DNA from: Xiphophorus maculatus
Lineage: Eukaryota; Chordata; Actinopteri; Cyprinodontiformes; Poeciliidae
DNA: 64,000 nucleotides
Reading direction: 5' to 3'
NCBI RefSeq assembly: GCF_002775205.1
Contig: NC_036445.1
Span: 33,048,453 to 33,112,452, forward strand
A program made the translations under genes and the position numbers. This document shows, in pieces, positions 51,237-63,187 of this stretch (within the stretch, counting starts at the first letter, position 1; the number at the start of each line of letters is the position of its first letter). Below the pieces are notes generated by a model. It worked only from the letters and a program-made list of their open reading frames with translations. It was not told the DNA's origin and did no database searches.

Positions 51237-52035
51237 CATTGTATGATATTTCAATTAAATGTCCACTAAAAAATAGAAAAAAATAATTTTAAACTCTTTT
51301 TGTAACATTATAGTTTATTTCCTAGCCAATTTACAGAAGACATGGCTACCGCAGATGTGTCATTCCCTCCTTATTGTTGATACATATATTTTTCTCCTAA
51401 TAAACATCTTTATTCTTTTCATCAAGTGACCCTAATACTCAACCATAAGAGACAACACTGAAAAATAATTTTTTATATAGTTTTACATCAGAAATGGGTT
51501 AAAATCTTCACTATACTGAGTTCTGAAAGTGTCACCAGTTAATCTGGGTCTGTTTCTGAAAGCGTGAGGTGTCCGTTAAATGAGAATCAATGACAGGTAA
51601 GAAGATCACATTTCTGTCTGTCTAGTTTAGCTCTCGGAAGTCAATGAATACTGGTATGAGCTCGGTTAGCGTTTTTGTCTAATTCACTTTTTGGACCAGT
51701 TTTGTTTTATTGTCTAAAGAAATATTCACTTGCTGCCAATGTTTTGGAGGTAATATTGTTTGACAGCTTTGCCAGGCAAACATTAACTGTAAGAATATTA
51801 TCAAATTCCAAAGTTGCACAGCTTCGTGTCTGCAGCCCAGAGATGTCTTAAGGTGCCATTGAAATAATTTGGCTTCCATAAAATGAGCAAAGAATTAATT
51901 TGCACAATATCAGAACTGTTTACATTTATTGATAAATTTGCAGAACATGTCAGTCAATATAAGACTGAGAAGATGTGAAATAATCATCATTACTCTAAAA
52001 ATGCTGGGTGATAGTACAAATTCTGACTGTTAAAC
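51237..52035 (-). repeat. inverted repeat arm B (downstream of sacm1l)
   Basis: Closely matches the reverse complement of 32251-33069, with numerous single-base differences and small indels. Confidence 0.8.
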
Positions 52036-52084
52036 TGTGGGAATCCTAATTTAAAATGCCATCAGTGTTTCAGTCTGTTATATC

Positions 52085-52285
52085 AAAATCAAATCAAATT
52101 TTATTTGTATAGCACATTCCAGCAGCAAGGCATTTCAAAGTGCTTTACATCATATCAAACACAGAAACACAATGCAACATAGAATCAACAATCAAAACAC
52201 GACATTAAGTCAAGTTCCATCAATAAATTTGTAATTGATTACGTTTCAAATACAATCCTAAACAGGTGGGTTTTAGTCGAGTTTG
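52085..52285 (-). mobile_element. L2 LINE 3' end fragment
   Basis: The reverse complement contains AAAGCACTTTGAAATGCCTT and matches the tail of the L2 at 720-1968, including the stretch upstream of the tail (AATCAATTACAAATTTATTG). The end facing left has the AAATCAAATCAAATTTTATT terminus. Confidence 0.85.
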
Positions 52286-52424
52286 CGTCCATAGAAGGTT
52301 TACCTGTTACACTCCTACTGTGTTATATGGAACAAAATATCTATTGCTATTTTTATTCCCCCTCACGCTCACAATCACACAGCTTAAAACGATGTAGACA
52401 GCATTTTGATGGGCTTCTCTCACA

Positions 52425-52652
52425 AGGCTCCGTACTCCTCTTTCACAGAATTTCGAGCAGGGACTCTGCTGTCCCTCACGGATTTTTGTGCAATTCTATG
52501 GTACCTGTTAATGTCTAGAATTTACAGGGTTTCCGTTAAGCACAATGACCCTCAGTCACTCACTGTTTTTCTTCCTGCATGGGGCTCCGTACACCTCTTT
52601 CACGGAATTTCGAGCAGGGACTTTGCCGTCCCTCACAGATTTTTGTGCAATT
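52425..52652 (+). repeat. imperfect direct duplication, two units of about 72 bp
   Basis: GGCTCCGTACTCCTCTTTCA... (52425-52496) recurs as GGCTCCGTACACCTCTTTCA... (52580-52652), with the shared block GAATTTCGAGCAGGGACT and a shared end TTTTTGTGCAATT. No known family. Confidence 0.75.
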
Positions 52653-53160
52653 TCAACAGTTCAAATAACACCAGATTCAGGTGGATCACAAGTTAATCTG
52701 GCTGGAATTTCTCCACTGTTTAGCACAATTTCCTCTGGAGGTGTAGTATATTTTGGTGACCTTTTAATATATTCTTGAATTTTCCTACACATAAAAGGAA
52801 TTATTATGTTTTGAAGAGATCTTAGAGGCATTTTCAAATCCATGAACTAATCTATCTGATGTTACCTAAGCGATTACAGCAGTGGACACAAATAAAACCT
52901 GTTTCTATTTTTCAGTTCAGAACTAAGATTAGATAGTCTGTTTGCTTATCCGACAACGCTTCACCACTCCCAGGGTTTATTTTTCTGGGTGTTTTTTTTA
53001 TATACACACCTGTTTTTAAATTAATTTTTCATAATAATTTACAGCTACTTCTTTATTCTTAGTTAACCTCTGAACAGATAAAACACATTGTTAGGTAATT
53101 GTAGGAGAGCTTATTTTATTGCTAGTCCAACCCTGAAGATTGGACTAGCATCCCTATATA

Positions 53161-53238
53161 CACTGCTCAAAAAAATAAAGGGAACACTTAAACAGGTGTT
53201 TAACACTTAAAGTGTTCCCTTTATTTTTTTGAGCAGTA
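53161..53238. mobile_element. 77-bp palindromic MITE (copy 1)
   Basis: CACTGCTCAAAAAAATAAAG at one end and its complement at the other, inserted at TA. It is virtually identical to 59546-59622. It is probably a Tc1/mariner-type MITE, judged from the TA target and CACTGC terminus. Confidence 0.88.
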
Positions 53239-53243
53239 TATAT

Positions 53244-54345
53244 ACACTGCCTGGCCAAAAAAAAAAGTCGCCACCAAAAAATGGTCACACTCTCTAATAT
53301 TTTGTTGGACCGCCTTTAGCTTTGATTACAGCCCGCATTCGCTGTGGCATTGTTTCAATAAGCTTCTGCAGTGTCACAAGATTTATTTCCATCCACTGTT
53401 GCATTAATCTTTCACCAAGATCTTGTATTGATGATGGGAGAGTCTGACCACTGCGCAAAGCCTTCTCCAGCACATCCCAAAGATTCTCAATGGGGTTAAG
53501 GTCTGGACTCTGTGGTGGCCAATCCATGAGTGAAAAAGATGTCTCATGCTCCCTGAACCACTGTTTCACAATGTGAGCCCGATGAATCCTGGCATTGTCA
53601 TCTTGGAATATGCCCGTTCCATTTGGGAAGACAAAATCCATTGATGGAATAACCTGGTCATTCAGTATATTCAGGTAGTCAGCTGACCTCATTCTTTGGG
53701 CACACAATGTTGCTGAACCTAGACCTGACCAACTGCAGCAACCCCAGATCATAGCACTGCCCCCACAGGCTTGTACAGTAGGCACTAGGCATGATGGGTG
53801 CATCACTTCACCTGCCTCTCTTCTTACCCTGATGCGCCCATCACTCTGGAACAGGGTAAATCTGGACTCATCAGACCACATGACCCTCTTCCATTCCTCC
53901 AGAGTCCAATCTTTATGCTCCCTAGCAAACTGAAGCCTTTTTTTCTGGTTAGAGGTTTTCTTATGGCTACACAGCTGTTCAATCCCAACCCCTTGAGTTC
54001 CCTTCGCATTGTGCGTGTGGAAATGCTTTTGCGTTCACAATTAAACATACTCCTGAGTTCTGCTGTTGTTTTTCTTCGATTTGATTTGACCAAACGTTTA
54101 AGTAATCGCCGATCACGATCATTCAGGATTTTTTTCTGACCACATTTCTTCCTGGAAGACGATGGTTCCCCACCATCCTTCCAGTTTTTAATGATGCGTT
54201 GGACAGTTCTTAACCCAATTCTAGTAGTTTCTGCAATCTCCTTAGATGTTTTCTCTGCTTGATGCATGCCAATGATTTGACTCTTCTTAAACAGACTAAC
54301 GTCTTTTCCACGACCACAGGATGTGTCTTTTGCCATGGTTGTTTA
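53244..54345 (-). mobile_element. Tc1-like transposon with nearly intact transposase
   Basis: Two overlapping minus-strand frames (54336-53824 and 53881-53294) make a Tc1 transposase of about 345 residues split by one frameshift at about 53.82-53.88 kb. The N-terminal part has paired helix-turn-helix DNA-binding segments (KTSKEIAETTRIGLRTVQRI, then [20 protein letters not shown]). The C-terminal part has all three catalytic regions: WSDESRF (Asp), [11 protein letters not shown] (Asp) and [15 protein letters not shown] (Glu). The right-hand TIR CACTGCCTGGCCAAAAAAAA starts at about 53245 next to TATA. The other TIR is not visible before the LINE at 54441. Confidence 0.9.
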
Positions 54346-54440
54346 AGAAATGAGGAGTTACTCATTGCATCAGCTGGGGTTAAATAACTTGTTGCCAGCT
54401 GAAAGATAATCAGCCCTAATAACCCCAACCCTACCCCAAC

Positions 54441-56490
54441 CCATTACTTTTCACGCTGTTTGTGGAACCATTAGCAGTAGCAATAAGAGTCAATCCAAGA
54501 ATCAAAGGAATTTATGCAGGAGGAAAAGAGCACAAGTTGCTTATGTATGCTGATGACATCTTAGCTATTATAGCAGATCCAACTGTCTCTGTTCCAGCTC
54601 TATTACAGTGTGTTGAATCATATTCAAAATTAAGTGGCTTCCCTCAGGTATAAAATATCTCGGCATACTGCTTCATTCGAATCTAGAGGAAATAATGCTT
54701 CTGAATATGGAACTGCTTCTTCAGAAAATAAAAACTAATCTTAATAAATGGGCAAAATTGAAACTCTTTATGGGGAAAGGTTAATGTAATAAAAATGGCG
54801 ATAGCCCCATTGTTCAATTATGTGTCCATGATGGTGCCTGTTGACATCCCATCACAGGTATACAAACATGTGATGGGTATACATCACAGGCGAGGTTGAA
54901 CATGGAGGCTGTTCAACCTTGCTCAGCCTAATTAGAATATTTTATGTCCTTATGTCCTTAACATAAGTCTCATAAGTATGAGACTTATGTTAAGGACTTC
55001 CTTTGGAACAAGAAGAAACCCAGAATTAGCATTAAGAAAATGTGGTGTGCAAGGGACATAGGGGGCATGGCCCTCCCTAATGTAAGGTTATATAATCTCG
55101 CTTTTGAAATGTCTAGGTTGTTCAAATATTTTGAAAAGGGAGAAACAAATCTGAGTTGGATGAATATTGAAGAAGAATTAGTGAACCCTTTCAGACCAAT
55201 AGATGTTCTTTCCCATGGTAAAACATATAATAGACAACCTCTTCCCACAAATCCAGTATTAGCACATTCTAAATTAGTACGGAAGGAGATGCATAAAATA
55301 TGTAGAATGTCTCATTTAAAACAGTTGTATTCTTCATTGTGGTTTAATCCATCCATCTGTATTGGAAGAAAAACTGTTTACTGGGAACAATGGCTTGTGA
55401 AGGGAATATGTATTGTAGATGACTTGTATACAGATGGGGTTTTTATGTCTTTTTCAGATATCATGCTGAAATATAACTTAAAGAAAGATAGTTTCTGGAG
55501 ATATCTACAAATTAGACTGTATTATTGAAGACAATTTCACACATAAGGATAATCCAATACAGGAATTTATGGGCTCAAGTAAAATCAAATATAAGACATC
55601 TACACTTTATAAATTGTTTAATAGCATGCAAAAGGATATATGTAAAAGTCTGGGGATTGTCTGGCAGAGGGACCTTGGCTGCATTTTTAGTGATGAAGAA
55701 TGGTTGAAAGTACTTTCAAATAATGGGAAATATATTAAGGAATCAAGAGGGAAATTTACGCACTATAAGATAGTACATAGATTTTATTTCACCCCATCTA
55801 GGCTCCATAGAATGGGCCTGCTCGCCAAAAACCTATGTTGGAAATGCAAAACAGAATCAGGAACTTTTAAACATGCAATATGGGAATGTAAATGCATTTC
55901 CACATTCTGGAAAGCAGTATTACAACACATTGGAAAGTGGATAGGTGTGGGGATACCCATAGCACCAAGACTTTGCTTATTGGAGGATCAAGCAGTGACA
56001 CCTAATATGTCAAAACACCAAAACACCGTGGTGCCAGTGGGGACGGTCACGGCTGCCAGAACAATCCTCAGACTATGGAAATCTTCAACTCTTCCGAATG
56101 TTAAAAACTGGCTGGAACTAATGTTGGAAATAATGTCATATGAACAAATGCTGGCTAAGCTAAATAATGACATAGAAAACTTCAAGAAATACTGGAACTA
56201 TTTCCTCTCCTGCAATACTGGGACAAGTAAATTCCTTTGATGAACTGCTGTTTTGGAAAGTACCGACAAGTGACTACTTCTGTTTACTGTGGTTGATTCT
56301 GCCAACATCGAGGATATTTGTATATGCCAAATTTTTGTGAAACTTTTTATTGATTGGATATGCACTGACCTGGTTGTTTTGTTTTGTTTTGTTTTGCTTT
56401 GTTTTATTTGTGGTTTTTGTTTTGTGAGGGTGTGGGGAGGATTGGGAGGGGTTATTTACATATATGTTCTAAAATAATAAAAACTTTTGT
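54441..56490 (+). mobile_element. L1/Tx1-like LINE, 5'-truncated
   Basis: The sequence begins inside the reverse transcriptase (LFVEPLAVAIR, then LLMYADDILAI with the YADD motif at about 54546-54557). After broken frames comes a long C-terminal region in two frames (55040-55528 and 55569-56240). It contains FTHYKIVHRFYFTPSRLHRM and a cysteine/histidine cluster, CWKCKTESGTFKHAIWEC, of the kind found at the end of L1/Tx1-type ORF2 proteins. A 3' UTR rich in GTTTTGTTTTG runs to about 56490, where AATAATAAAAA marks the end. Confidence 0.85.
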
Positions 56491-56779
56491 TATGTTTCTT
56501 CTCATAACTTAACTATATAAACTCAACAGAACCTCAGTGGAACGTGACTTAGTTTATTAGACATTTTTTCCAAGAACATAGTGAGATCAATGCGCTGATA
56601 CCACATTTGGTGTTCTTCCACATATAACACAAAATAGTGCCATTGAATAATGTATTGTTTTATCACATACACAACAACTTTAATAACTGAAAACTCAAAC
56701 TTTGTTCAAAATTGTGCCCAAAGTAAAATTTTAATATTTTGGTGAAAGAGCTGTGACGCCAAAGTTAAGGTGTGATTAG

Positions 56780-57020
56780 TCATTAACACAGGGCTGGGCC
56801 ATAAGCCTCAGCTAGCTGCGTTTTGCAACCAAGCAGGAACTCCGGCCTGTGCCGGAGTCTAAATCAAGTGCTCCTTTTTTGACAGCCGCACACCTGCACC
56901 GAAGGAGGAGATTCAGACCTTCATGCTAACATCCGAGGAATGAGGAGCTATCTAGCTAAAGAAAGATTATTGTTATTTTAATGGACTCCCGGTTATTATC
57001 TATTATATCACTCAGTCAGA
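56780..57020 (+). promoter_or_regulatory. possible promoter of the acidic-protein gene
   Basis: Locally GC-richer DNA (TCCGGCCTGTGCCGGAGTCT, then GACAGCCGCACACCTGCACC) between AT-rich blocks and upstream of the gene. No defined start site. Confidence 0.25.
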
Positions 57021-58471
57021 TATACTTTTAAATGCTGTTTAAACGTGTTGACCTGTAAAAACTATTTCAATTGTGTTTCACTAGGATGGCTAGCTGACAT
57101 TAGCCTAGCTACAGCTAATGAGAAGCATGCATGTTTTATTTTCAATTTATTGAGGTCCAGTCTTACAGCAAATAAATAGAAATAAAAGTGACAATTAACC
57201 AAAAAAGGGCAAGTTATTAAAATATGACTGCTCACAAAAATGACTCAAATGCAAAGTAAAAAAGCTAAGTTTGAAACTTGCAAACCTAACAGAGCAGAAG
57301 TCATGAAATATGCAATATTTTTAGTTGCCCTGCTTGTGTGATTGAAAAGAGTAATAACTGTTTCCATGTGCTCTGAATTGAGAGACGATAGACATGAGGA
57401 GCTAAAACATGAGGCAAAGTAAATGGATGCCTTGTGCATAAAGGTTGATTCTGCTGGGAAGGGAGCCTTCATTACACCAGACTACATTCTTTTTAAAATA
57501 ATAAAGATTGGGATTTATGGGGTCTTTGGGGGGTGTAGGAGTGGGGGAGGGTATATTAGGATGAATCAGGAGGTTTGAATTGGAAACTAACTTCAGCATC
57601 ATAACTTTGGGGGGGGGGATCTGTTTAGGCAAAATGAATTTCAGGCCTTTGACACTGACTTATAATCATTGAATGTTTTGTTTTTTTTCCTGGAAAATCC
57701 CAACCAGAGAAATAGATCCAGTGATCGGAGTGACGGTGGATTAGAGTCTACACACAGCGGTTCCAGTTAAAAAGGTGAATTACCTCAGGGAAAGATGCAT
57801 TAGCCCACAATGTTTTTCCCACATTTAAGTTGTTTTGCATTAGTGTTTCCATTAAATCAATATAATGTGAGTTATAACTGCTCAGGTGAGAGAAGGGAGG
57901 TGTGACAAGAAGTCTATTAAAATTCTAATTTTTTTTACATGATTTTAGTTGCCTAGAAGAAGCTACCACAATATCAGTTAATGTTTGATTTAAGAGTACT
58001 AAGTCAGGTTTTTCTTAAACAAACAAAAGGCTCAGCACATCTGTCGGTGATTTTACTTCAAATGCCAGTTGTTTCTAAATGTCCAAGGAAATAGATTTGT
58101 GTTAGGGGGAAGCTTTGGTAGAACCCAGGTCAACTGCTTTCCTTTTTGCTTTCAACCATTGTTGACTTGCTATAACTTTGCTAATTTTATTTAATAACCC
58201 TTAGTCTAGTTGTCCCAATCTTGAGTATTAAATTGAAAAAGTTAGACATTTTAAAGAGTTGCTGAAATTATTGAATACTGCAGGTCAGATATTTATTTCT
58301 AATCCCAAATTTAACATTTGTAACCTAGTGATAAGACCCAGAAATATTTTTGAGAAGACCAAATATAGGAGATGCAGAGCCTCTGAATTGTTTTAAGGTG
58401 ATATTAACTTTTTTTCTTTTTAAACTTCAGCTACGGATGAGACATATGGGCTTGATCCAGAGCAGAGGCAA

Positions 58472-61400
58472 ATGGTAAGTGTGCCTATGAATAAGTTCAA
58501 AGGATGTGACAGTATTTCAGTTTCATTCTAGCTCACATGTACTCTTCATACTGCATAGCTAATTTAAATATTGTTCTAAATTAAAGTCTGGAAAAGTTGC
58601 TGCCCAGTTGTCTTCACCAATGAACATGTGCATTAGTATTTTCAAAAATACTTTACAAATCCTACAGTGGTGAAAGTTATTTTCGCTGTAGAGAAGTGGC
58701 AAAAATGTTGTTATGCAGAGAAATGCTTGAAAAAGATCATTTTGATATAAGCTTGTCGTATTGAGTTTGGGAGGAATGCTGTATCTTGACAATATGTCTC
58801 CATCCAAGTTGGCACCTTGTGTTTAACATGTCGGGATCATAGATGATGACTGAAATCAGGCCTGTTAAGAATTCTCTGATTTTCAAAATATTGTGAAATT
58901 TTTTTAATACCCCAGAGAGTCACTTCTACTTATTTTAACTGATTATAAAGGCTGGTGTCCTGCACAGATGTTTTTCTGTTCCACCACACTTGACCCAAAT
59001 TAATGGATCATTAACAAATGTTTTATAACAAGCTATTGGAGAATGATTTGATTTGAATGAAGTGTTCTGTAGCAACCCCTAAACCCTGGGAGTTGCTGAT
59101 TCTTGACTTAAAGTTTCACCTGGATGCATCATTCTCAATGTGGTCAGATGCCAGTTCCATCTGGGGCCTGTATCTCCAATCTGTTTAATTTCAGATGTGG
59201 ACATTTACCATGCTTGTTTTCTGTGTTTTATAGGATCAAACACGTCCAGCTCGTCGCCTGCAGAAACTTAAAGCCCATCACAATAAATGTGAGGCTCCTC
59301 ACAAGAAGCTCGTCACAAAGTTGCCTTTGCTTTGTTGCACAAAGGCAACAAATGAAGTGAGGGAGAACATGTCTTTTCTTCATCAGAAGGGTTTAATGGT
59401 TAGTTTTGCTTCACTGTTTTCTTGATGTACCCAGAGATGAGAACTGTTAGTAAATGTACCATTGTATGTGTGGCTTGAGCTGTTTTGACACAGTATTGTA
59501 AAAATATCAAGAAAATCTTCTTGCAAATTTCTTAATACTTACTATACTGCTCAAAAAAATAAAGGGAACACTTAAACAGGTGTTTAACACTTAAAGTGTT
59601 CCCTTTATTTTTTTGAGCAGTGTATAATTATATAATCAACACAAATTTATAGCTATCTTTAATGCTGGATAAAAAAAATCGTGTCAACTTTTAAAAGTTT
59701 TGTGAAACAAAACAAAAATACTGTCAGTTATTACAAGATTTCAAGTGTCCAACGTCACGATGCAGACACTGCTTATCAGAGAAGAAATATATATGGTGGT
59801 GGCTGCTTTGCAAAATCATGAACCTGAAACTTTAGACTGTGCACAGGAGCTTTCTTTGAGGGGGATTCACCTTGTCAGTCAATTCAAATTTATTTAGTGT
59901 CTATTACAATACAACTTGTCACTAGATGCTTCCCGGAGACCCAGACATGGACTAATCAGGACTTAACCCAAAATACTCTGAAGCATTTATTATCTTCCAG
60001 TCTATGAAATTCCAATGGCCTGTCAAGTTGAAGTATAAAATCAGTGTGCATAGTTTCAGTGTCATTTAGTCTAAATTTAGTAGGTTAGATTAGGTGGTAA
60101 TGGATACCAAAACCCAAAAGTGTCATGAAACAGTGTGGTGTTGAGGTGGTGAGGCAGACGCTGTAGACCCAGGATGTGATAAGTAAATGGTTTTAATGAT
60201 GAATGTAGGGCTGAAACGATTCATCGAGTAACTCGAGTAACTCGATTACAAAAAATCCTCGAGGAAATTTATCTGCCTCGAAGCTTCGCTAAATTTATTG
60301 TATAGTAATAAGCAATGCTGTTAAATACGCAGCACACTGGTCTAGCCGGAGGGTTTTTGTGTTGCACAACGCTACCACTTCCGTTAGCGCCTGGAGCACA
60401 TGTGCTAAGTTTGTAGCTATGGAGGGAACCGGAGAATGCTCAGAAGGAGAACCCCGAAAGCGACAAAAAATGTCAAAAGTTTGGGAACATTTTAGGCTAA
60501 ACAGAAAGGACAACACAGCGCAATGCATCCACTGCAAAGCAGAATTGGCGTACCACAACAGCACGACATCAATGTTGCAGCATCTGAAGAGAAAACACCC
60601 GCTACATGCATCCAACTCATACACAGTTGCCAACAGGTAACGTTTATGTTCTCTTTGCTAACTACGTTGTGTGATAATCTGCCATGTTATAGATGTAAAT
60701 TGAGGCACATTATTTTGCTAACGTTACATCTAAACATAGCGGTTACTTAACCGGGTGTAGTGTAAATTGTATGTGAGGGTGGAACTGAGAGAAATTATGC
60801 AGGACTTAATGTAAGTTTGTTAATAAAAATACGCAGCAACAGATTACAGGCATAAGCTGAAAAGCATTTATTTATTGGTGTCTTTCCATCCTGAAAAGTT
60901 ACAGTCTTTTCTTCTCGCTACTGTTATGTATGAATTAGAAATTTTTGATTAATATTTTTTGTAGTAATTCTATATTTGTTTATACCTAAGCAATCAAGAA
61001 TAAATAATAGCATCGTTTGAATAAAAATAGCAACATTTTTGCATTTTATCATGACTAGTTAAGGCTGCAGAACTCTGTACAAACTCAAACCTTTACATTT
61101 TGAGTAAGTTTATTTTTTTCCTAACATATAGATTACATTCTGTTTTCCAATACATAAAAAAACATTTCACTGCATTTAGATTTTTCTGTGATGGTTAAAA
61201 ATAATGCTTTTAATTAAAGCATCCTCAGAATTGCGTTATCAATAAAATGTTAGAGTTAAATGAGTTGTTTACTTAGTTCTTTTACGTGTATGTGTATTAC
61301 TCACTGAAGATAAATACATAAACTAAAAGCTGGAGTATAGACATTTTTATAAGCATATTTGTGAGCCTGCCACTTTATTATTTGAATATAATTTAATATC

Positions 61401-63145
61401 TTAGTATAACTTTTCTTCAGGTTAAAGCAAACTACTGTTACAAGTAAACTTTCTAAACTACAAACATTTAACTGTTAGGGATGCTCAGAAAGGAGATATT
61501 GGACTGATCTGGACTAACTGGTGTTATTGCAGATTTGCCAATAGTTTATTTTATAATTTTTTTTATCCGATTACTCGATTAATCGTAAGAATAATCGATA
61601 GATTACTCGATTACTAAAATATTCGTTTACAACAGCCCTAGATGAATGTCCAGAAAACAGTCCAACCAATGGACAGCACGGCCGAGCGGAAGCCAGGGCT
61701 CGACACCGGTAGCAACCGTTACACAAAGGACAACACGAAGGACTGAGCGCACATTCGACAAGGACCCGACAGAGACGCAGAGACACAGGTGGCATTAAAT
61801 ACACGGGAGGGTAATCACAGAAACGAGACACACCTGGGAACAATCAAGGGGAGGACAGGACAACGAAGAGACTCAAGGACACAGAAAACAATAAATAAAT
61901 ACACAGAAAAACACGGAACATGACAAAAAGTAATTGGCCATGGTGTCTGATTTTTAACTGTCACCTTTGAACACAGCAGAATATTAGCCTTTGGTATATT
62001 TGTAACAAATCTGGGTGGATCACTTCATGGTTTGTATTAAATCTGTAAGCAAGGCATTTGCTTTATTTATCCTCCCACCCACTCTATTAAGTACTGTGAG
62101 CTGTGATATTATACACCATGAAATGCAGAATCTCCAGTGTAATCTGAAGGAGCCTGTGTTAATATGTGACATCTTTGGGATTTCTAAATACCTTGATACA
62201 GTAGAAGTTAACTGTAGCTCTGTATTAAATTGTAACAGTTCATTTAGGCATGAACACATTTTAACTGTTAAACTTATGAATTTTTAGGAGTCAAAACAGT
62301 CATCTGACGACAGCGATGATACAATAATCCTCGATCCAACACCAACTGAAGGGGACATGAGCGTGCCTGAGCTCACAAGAACTGACAGTGTGATTGTAAG
62401 TTTATCTATAAATATCATAGTCCAACTAAGAGGTATTTGGTCACTATTTTCACTATCACTATTTTTTCTAATGCTAAGACTCACTTAGGTTAGAAATTCT
62501 ATTTTTTTGTAGTATTTAAAACCAAACTATCCAAGAACTCAGTTAGTCGCCATGTGCTGGTAAACCTGTCACTTTTTGGGGATGCTTAAAAATGTTGGAA
62601 AAACATTTGAGCTAACAAGCACCAAAAAAATTTAAAAGAAATCATACTAGTATTGGGAGTATGTCTTTTTTAATGAACTTTTTAAAACTAGTTGTACATA
62701 TTTAACTTCTTCTGATTTGTTTATATGTTTCAGAAATAATCTGAAAGCAATTACTCTCTCTTTTTTAAAATAATTTTAGCTAAACAGACAAATGCTTCGC
62801 TACTCAGAAGCATCTCTATCAAGTTCTGACATCACTGAGGAAGAGTATGTTCCCGATTCTGAGGAATCTGAGAGTGACAGTCTAAACGACAGTGACAGTT
62901 CGGTAGACGTTAAACAGCTCAAGAAGAGGAAGAAAAGAGCCCAGAAAAATACTTCTCTGGAAGTCCAACCACTTAAGAGAATGCGTGTGACCACTTCTAG
63001 TTCTTTGACCTCAAAAGATCCTGGAGAATCTTCTTCACTTGATGTGACATTCATGACCTTGAAGAAGAAGGGAGATGGCATGTTCGATTTAAGTGATTTC
63101 TTGACTGAACATGTCCAAAAGTTAACAGGCCTGTGTGACTTATGA
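58472..63145 (+). CDS. uncharacterised acidic, Ser-rich, probably nuclear protein (4 coding exons)
   Basis: Not a family I recognise. Exons 58431-58474 (coding from 58472), 59234-59398, 62288-62395 and 62780-63145 join by GT-AG sites in one frame to about 213 residues. Start: a possible 5' exon at about 57707-57774 would give an in-frame TAA followed by no Met until QRQ-M, so the ATG formed by the last three bases of the 58431 exon is preferred. Residues 2 to about 35 are basic (MDQTRPARRLQKLKAH). Residues 57 to about 150 are acidic and Ser-rich (KQSSDDSDDTIILD; DITEEEYVPDSEESESDS). A likely bipartite nuclear signal, KQLKKRKKRAQK, follows. The C-terminal block MFDLSDFLTEHVQKLTGL may be helical. 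EYVPDSEES-type stretches occur in uncharacterised fish protein families, but relationship is only a suggestion. Intron 2 carries a solo LTR with a nested hAT; a LINE follows about 43 bp after the stop. Confidence 0.7.
59546..59622. mobile_element. 77-bp palindromic MITE (copy 2)
   Basis: Virtually identical to 53161-53238, at a TA target, in the second coding intron of the acidic-protein gene. Confidence 0.88.
60121..61925 (-). mobile_element. solo LTR of a Gypsy-type retrotransposon, interrupted by a hAT
   Basis: Begins TGTCATGAAACAG and ends GGAACATGACA, so it has TG...CA ends with a 7-bp inverted terminus. The 5-mer AAAAG flanks both sides (60116-60120 and 61926-61930). After removing the hAT (60206-61640) and one copy of its 8-bp duplication, the LTR is about 362 bp. 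Read on the minus strand it has GTGTATTTAA (TATA-like) and ATTAAA (polyadenylation-like) in plausible order, which sets the orientation. No internal retroviral genes are present. Confidence 0.85.
60206..61640 (+). mobile_element. hAT element carrying a BED zinc-finger exon, transposase deleted
   Basis: Ends TAGGGCTGAAACGATT and its counterpart ACAGCCCTA, with repeated ACTCGA/TCGAGT motifs inside both termini. A perfect 8-bp duplication, GATGAATG, flanks it (60198-60205 and 61641-61648). Near the left end (about 60419-60640) an open frame encodes VWEHFRLN, then CIHCKAELAY and LQHLKRKHP, a BED-type C2H2 finger as at the N-terminus of hAT/ZBED transposases. The frame runs into CCAACAG followed by GTAACG, a plausible splice donor. 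No catalytic domain follows. Confidence 0.9.
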
Positions 63146-63187
63146 ATTTGAACTTTGTTTTTCCCAAAGTTGCAGTTAATCACAGTT

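Noticed and set aside
57700..57780. Coding first exon of the acidic gene
   Set aside because: In the frame that would join the next exon it contains a TAA, so at most it is 5' UTR.
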